From: JBFJWU01 sp041623475 [NCBI: bacterium]
Lineage (GTDB): Bacteria > J088
Direction of reading: 5' to 3'
Assembly (NCBI GenBank): GCA_041623475.1
Contig: JBFJWU010000110.1
Span: 1 to 9,472, forward strand
Length of the DNA: 9,472 nt
Every line of letters begins with the position of its first letter. Within the stretch, counting starts at the first letter, position 1. Positions 6,324 through 9,472 of this stretch are shown here, in pieces. A model generated the notes under the pieces. The model did no database searches. It saw only the letters and a program-made list of their open reading frames with translations, and had not been told where the DNA came from. Both the position numbers and the translations under genes were made by a program.

Positions 6324-7139
6324 TCAAATCAACCCGGGAATAATCGCCTTGCGTTCGGCAGGGTAATCATCTCCGAATGTTTCCCGGTTCCAGCGGTGAA
6401 TCCCGATGCTCTGGGCGATCAGCGGCAATGTGACCCAGATCGCGTACACCAACCCCACCGATGACCAGGTCAATAACGCGAAGCCCGCCCACTCAAGGAT
6501 TTCGCCAAAATAATGAGGACACGAAACGTATTTGAAAAGCCCACCACGGGGGATTTTGTACCCGGTCTCCCCCGGCCCGCGCAGGTTAAGCAGGATATTA
6601 TCCGAATGGATATTTATCGCAAGGCCAGCAAAGAATAATGTGATACCAGCCAGAAACCTGGGATCCAGCAGCCAATCGGTTTCGTAGCTCCGCAGTGCGC
6701 CAAAGTAGTAACCGATCAGGTAGCTGTTGACGATATAGAAGATGATCGATGACAACATCGAGTGGACTGGCATGACCTTGCCGTCGACCTTCAGGCGCCA
6801 GGGATAGATCAGGGCACGGTTGACATAATGCAGGACGAAGACACCAACCATGATGGCGCTGATATCAAGCTGTCCGCCAGCCAGGACATAGCTGGCAATG
6901 ACGACGACCAGTACCGGGATCTCCATAATCACCCAGCCCGTTCGTTTGTCGATAGTACCCAGGTAGTTAAGCGCTTCACTGGGGCTGCGTTCGCTCATCG
7001 GCAGCATCTTCAGCACGTGCATACCAACCGCAAAGAAAATCGACGCGCTGCCCCAGTACCAAAGAAAACGGTGAAAAGGCTCAGATTCAATATTGAACAG
7101 AAATGCCAAACCGGGCTCCCTGGACCAATGAGTGGCCAT
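6324..7139 (-). CDS. Steroid 5-alpha-reductase (3-oxo-5-alpha-steroid 4-dehydrogenase) homologue
   Basis: A 271-residue polytopic membrane protein, close to the 254-262 residues of human SRD5A1/2 and plant DET2, and similar to them through most of its length. The block G-L-A-I-N-I-H-S-D-N-I-L-L-N-L-R (172-187) followed by G-E-T-G-Y-K-I-P-R-G-G-L-F-K-Y-V-S (190-206) and G-E-I-L-E-W-A-G-F-A-L-x-x-W (212-225) is the NADPH-binding signature. Glu73 in M-E-I-P aligns with the catalytic Glu57 of SRD5A2 (Q-E-L-P), and Tyr105 in H-Y-V-N-R aligns with its Tyr91 (H-Y-F-H-R). Known members reduce the delta-4 double bond of 3-keto steroids with NADPH. The ATG at 7139 has no clear ribosome site. A TATGAT box lies just upstream (7159-7164). 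It is divergent from the kinase gene. Confidence 0.9.
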   Translation of the reverse strand: MATHWSREPGLAFLFNIESEPFHRFLWYWGSASIFFAVGMHVLKMLPMSERSPSEALNYLGTIDKRTGWVIMEIPVLVVVIASYVLAGGQLDISAIMVGVFVLHYVNRALIYPWRLKVDGKVMPVHSMLSSIIFYIVNSYLIGYYFGALRSYETDWLLDPRFLAGITLFFAGLAINIHSDNILLNLRGPGETGYKIPRGGLFKYVSCPHYFGEILEWAGFALLTWSSVGLVYAIWVTLPLIAQSIGIHRWNRETFGDDYPAERKAIIPGLI

Positions 7140-7158
7140 TGCCGTTTAGACGAATCCC

Positions 7159-7164
7159 ATCATA
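7159..7164 (-). promoter_or_regulatory. Candidate -10 box for the 5-alpha-reductase/DUF1295 operon
   Basis: On the minus strand TATGAT (plus ATCATA, 7159-7164) matches the -10 consensus at five of six positions and would start a transcript near 7152, leaving a leader of only about 13 bases before the ATG at 7139. No good -35 box is seen at 16-18 bases. The same TATGAT hexamer serves the leftward promoter at 220-249. An activator-dependent promoter would explain the missing -35. Confidence 0.3.
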
Positions 7165-7224
7165 GCCCAGCCAGCCCGCGGGTCGAAATGGCAGCCGATC
7201 GTGCAACTGATCCACCATGTTTGG

Positions 7225-8259
7225 ATGCCAGTGTCAATCGCCCAGCACCTGGATCCCGTAGAACAGCAGTTCCTGCTGGATACAGTTGGTGCCACGTCAT
7301 TGGGCCAACCTGGACTGATCCAGTCGTTGTGGAGCGACTATGGCGCGCTCCTGCGTATTCCATTACATGGGTGCAACTTCAAGTCGGTAATTGTAAAAAG
7401 GATCGCCGCACCAGCCACCGACAATCATCCCCGGGGCTGGAACAGCACGCTGTCCCACGAACGGAAACTTCGATCATACGCCGTCGAGGCATCCTGGTAC
7501 CAGGATTACGCGCCCCGTTGCGATGACCGGGTGCGCCTGCCCCGCTGCTACGGGACCACGCATGTTGGCCAGGTGCAACTGATCGTGCTCGAAGACCTGG
7601 ATGCCGCAGGCTACCCCGCCCGCGCCACGGGCCTGGGCGACGACGGTATCCGCGCGTGCCTGGACTGGCTGGCCAATCTGCACGCCGAATTCCTGGGGCA
7701 GCCGCCAGACGGCCTGTGGCCGACCGGCACCTATTGGCATCTGGAAACCCGCCCCGATGAATGGGATGCCATGCCCGAAGGCGACCTGAAGCAGGCGGCG
7801 CGGTGGCTGGACCAGCAACTCAAGGACTGCCCATTCCAGACAATCGTCCACGGCGACGCCAAACTGGCCAATTTCTGTTTTCCGCCGGACCATTCCCGGG
7901 TTGCAGCCGTTGATTTCCAGTACGTCGGTGGCGGCGTTGGCATAAAGGACGTGGCCTACTTCCTGGGCAGTTGCCTGGACGAGTCAGGATTAATGGACAA
8001 GGCCGACGGATTCCTGGACGATTACTTTGGCTGTCTGAGCAGGGTCCTCCGCCGCACTGGCCGCGAGGACCCGGGGCAGGTCGAAGCCCACTGGCGCGAA
8101 CTGTTCCCCGTCGCCTGGGCCGACTTCAACCGCTTCCTGCACGGCTGGCTGCCCGGGCACCGGAAACTGCATGGCTTCAGCGTCGAACTGGAGCGACAAG
8201 CGCTTGACCGTTGGCGTAAGGCCGGGACTCCTGCTCAACACGCAGGTGACTGCCCCTGA
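7225..8259 (+). CDS. Ecdysteroid-kinase/aminoglycoside-phosphotransferase-like small-molecule kinase
   Basis: A 344-residue protein kinase-fold phosphotransferase. Visible kinase elements are the beta-3 lysine in V-I-V-K-R-I (Lys58), the helix-C Glu in S-H-E-R-K-L (Glu79), the hinge V-L-E-D-L (about 121-125), the catalytic loop H-G-D-A-K-L-A-N (209-216) and the metal-binding D-F-Q (230-232) followed by G-G-V-G-I-K-D-V-A-Y-F-L. The D-F-Q-x-x-x-x-x-x-G-x-x-D-V-A-Y-F pattern with H-G-D-x-x-x-x-N is typical of the EcKinase-like/DUF1679 branch, whose insect members phosphorylate ecdysteroid hydroxyls; bacterial substrates are mostly unknown. The start is uncertain: GTG at 7201 is in frame and adds eight residues, and neither start has a ribosome site. 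I prefer the ATG because M-P-V-S-I resembles the usual N-terminus. It is divergent from the steroid reductase gene and convergent with the sulfotransferase gene. Confidence 0.8.
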   Translation: MPVSIAQHLDPVEQQFLLDTVGATSLGQPGLIQSLWSDYGALLRIPLHGCNFKSVIVKRIAAPATDNHPRGWNSTLSHERKLRSYAVEASWYQDYAPRCDDRVRLPRCYGTTHVGQVQLIVLEDLDAAGYPARATGLGDDGIRACLDWLANLHAEFLGQPPDGLWPTGTYWHLETRPDEWDAMPEGDLKQAARWLDQQLKDCPFQTIVHGDAKLANFCFPPDHSRVAAVDFQYVGGGVGIKDVAYFLGSCLDESGLMDKADGFLDDYFGCLSRVLRRTGREDPGQVEAHWRELFPVAWADFNRFLHGWLPGHRKLHGFSVELERQALDRWRKAGTPAQHAGDCP

Positions 8260-8261
8260 GG

Positions 8262-8293
8262 ATTCCGGGTTGTAATTTCAAGGCTTCCGGAAT
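8262..8293. terminator. Possible bidirectional terminator between convergent kinase and sulfotransferase genes
   Basis: ATTCCGG (8262-8268) and its exact reverse complement CCGGAAT (8287-8293) fill most of the 44-base gap between two converging stop codons. The loop is long (18 bases) and the T/A runs at either side are poor, so a classical rho-independent terminator is not certain. Position is the main argument. Confidence 0.25.
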
Positions 8294-8303
8294 ATGGGCA
8301 GGA

Positions 8304-9401
8304 CTACCGGCAAACCTGGTCGGGGTTAAGGAACTCGTAACCAAACGGCTCAAATCCTGTTCCGCACTCGGCATTGACGCGTTCAATCAATTCAGGTGAA
8401 TACTCGAAACTGTTTTTCTGATATCCGGTAAGCGTTTCCAGATACTTGACAAGACCTGGTTCCGCTTCTGAAAAGTCCGGAAGTTCCAACTGGGCGTATG
8501 TCTTGCGAATCGCAGCGAGTGGATCTGACTCCAGATCTTCAAAGCGCAATTCCAGCAGGTTTTGCTCTGGGATCTGGCCTCGGTGCTCCAGGTATCGTCC
8601 AATCGTCAGTTGGTAATTCCTTACAACAGATTTTTCGACCTGCGTCCAATTGATTTCCTGGAGCGTTTCCGACGGCAGGATCTTGTCGTACATGTTCAAC
8701 ATCGACCGATAAACGGCATATGGGCAACGATGAATATAGATAAATCTTGCGTCTGGAAAGAGATCCAACAGCAGCGGGATGCGGGCCGTATTTGTAGGTG
8801 TTTTCAGGACAAGCGTTTTGCCGCCACAGAGGATCGAAGCCTTTTGTATGGCATCCAGAAAGCCGGTTCTCCATGCAGAGATCTTGTCCTCATCGAGCGA
8901 GTCAAAGAATACATAGGGATCATAGATTTCGGATGAATATCTGGGGAAACTCATGAAATGCAGCGGCGCATCACGTCCGTTGTTGGCAATGGCGATTTCT
9001 TCTTCCTGGGGCATATCCATTGCGACCGCGACATTGTCCATCGGACGAGTCGCCGGGGTTACCTGTTTCAATAGGCCGGGAAGCCACTTTTTCCCGATTA
9101 AGGAGATCGAATGTGCAAGGGCCTGGTAGTTGGAAACGTGTCCGAAGCGTTCGTCCTGGCAAAGGAGATTGTGAAGCAGGGTGGTACCGCTGCGCCCGAA
9201 TCCGAGCACAAAGACCGGGTCTTTAATCGCTTCAACGTCCGGCTTCAGGCGTTCAAACCGCTTTCGTTCGAATCGCGATATCGGTTCGACAACGGCCGCC
9301 AGCCCAAGCCGCGCTGCAGCACGAGGGTAGTACCGTCTATCAACCCCGTATTCGCGCATCAATCTTATCTGGTCGACAAGGGGCGTTGTCAGAAAGATCA
9401 C
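8304..9401 (-). CDS. PAPS-dependent sulfotransferase family protein
   Basis: A 365-residue soluble sulfotransferase, expected to move a sulfo group from PAPS to a hydroxyl. The 5'-phosphosulfate loop is V-L-G-F-G-R-S-G-T-T-L-L (65-76), the 3'-phosphate motif is F-I-Y-I-H-R-C-P-Y-A-V-Y-R-S-M (220-234, Arg225 and Ser233), and L-K-T-P (199-202) and P-Q-E-E-E (131-135) fit the bacterial sulfotransferase_3 group. The final 150 residues, with R-F-E-D-L-x-x-D-P (286-294), are also typical. The acceptor is unknown; steroid, glycolipid or other lipid alcohols are all used in related families. The GTG start at 9401 is supported by CAGGAG eight bases upstream, and the preceding gene stops only two bases before it, so translation is probably coupled. 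It points away from the kinase with which it converges. Confidence 0.88.
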   Translation of the reverse strand: MIFLTTPLVDQIRLMREYGVDRRYYPRAAARLGLAAVVEPISRFERKRFERLKPDVEAIKDPVFVLGFGRSGTTLLHNLLCQDERFGHVSNYQALAHSISLIGKKWLPGLLKQVTPATRPMDNVAVAMDMPQEEEIAIANNGRDAPLHFMSFPRYSSEIYDPYVFFDSLDEDKISAWRTGFLDAIQKASILCGGKTLVLKTPTNTARIPLLLDLFPDARFIYIHRCPYAVYRSMLNMYDKILPSETLQEINWTQVEKSVVRNYQLTIGRYLEHRGQIPEQNLLELRFEDLESDPLAAIRKTYAQLELPDFSEAEPGLVKYLETLTGYQKNSFEYSPELIERVNAECGTGFEPFGYEFLNPDQVCR

Positions 9402-9403
9402 GC

Positions 9404-9472
9404 TCAGCGCTCCTGAAGACGGATTTTCAGTTTTGTCGGGACCAAAAACGGATCGAAATCGCGGATCTCGCC
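9404..9472 (-). CDS. C-terminal end of an unidentified protein
   Basis: Only the last 22 codons are in the window. They read G-E-I-R-D-F-D-P-F-L-V-P-T-K-L-K-I-R-L-Q and end at the TGA at 9406-9404. The stop lies two bases upstream of the sulfotransferase GTG, and the sulfotransferase ribosome site (CAGGAG) is inside this reading frame, which argues that the frame is real and that the two genes form an operon. I do not recognise the protein from so short a tail. Confidence 0.55.
   Translation of the reverse strand, partial: GEIRDFDPFLVPTKLKIRLQER

Noticed and set aside
6762-7526. Open frame of 254 codons on the plus strand
   Set aside because: It runs antisense to the 5-alpha-reductase gene and then out of frame into the kinase gene. 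Both of those have catalytic motifs, while this frame has none.

Overview
The window looks like chromosomal DNA from an uncultured or little-studied Gram-negative bacterium, most likely a gammaproteobacterium. The base composition is moderately GC-rich, genes are tightly packed, there is a YajD-type HNH protein and a membrane GGDEF diguanylate cyclase, and a GDSL esterase carries a lipoprotein-like signal. I see no rRNA, tRNA, CRISPR array, transposase or phage gene. The assignment to a taxon is inference.

Layout. At the left edge, the first 61 codons of a sterol desaturase/fatty-acid-hydroxylase-like gene run leftwards off the window, divergent from a TetR-family regulator (270-896). They share a short region with a good leftward promoter and an inverted repeat. 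Rightwards follow a membrane diguanylate cyclase (1018-2244) with a possibly leaderless start, a YajD-like HNH protein (2293-2640), a sterol-C24-methyltransferase-like SAM methyltransferase (2831-3844) and a GDSL/SGNH esterase (3916-5172). Facing them on the minus strand are a DUF1295 membrane protein (5259-6185) and, upstream of it, a steroid 5-alpha-reductase homologue (6324-7139). Divergent from the latter is an ecdysteroid-kinase/aminoglycoside-phosphotransferase-like small-molecule kinase (about 7225-8259). It converges on a sulfotransferase (8304-9401, minus), which is apparently translationally coupled to an unidentified gene running in from the right edge.

The most interesting reading is that this is part of a bacterial steroid-modification locus. 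A sterol desaturase-like enzyme, an Erg6-like methyltransferase, a steroid 5-alpha-reductase with the family's catalytic Glu and Tyr, and a second reductase-fold membrane protein (DUF1295) sit within 7 kb. They are accompanied by enzymes of families that conjugate lipid alcohols (a kinase and a sulfotransferase) or handle esters (GDSL). The families are supported by motifs. The shared pathway and the substrates are inference. No oxidosqualene cyclase or squalene monooxygenase is visible, so the locus could either modify imported sterols or be completed elsewhere in the genome.

Regulatory structure is unusually clear for so short a stretch. A perfect 20-bp palindrome upstream of the methyltransferase contains an extended -10 motif on both strands. 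An inverted repeat brackets a -10-like hexamer upstream of the esterase. Another inverted repeat overlaps the promoter of the desaturase-like gene beside the TetR gene.
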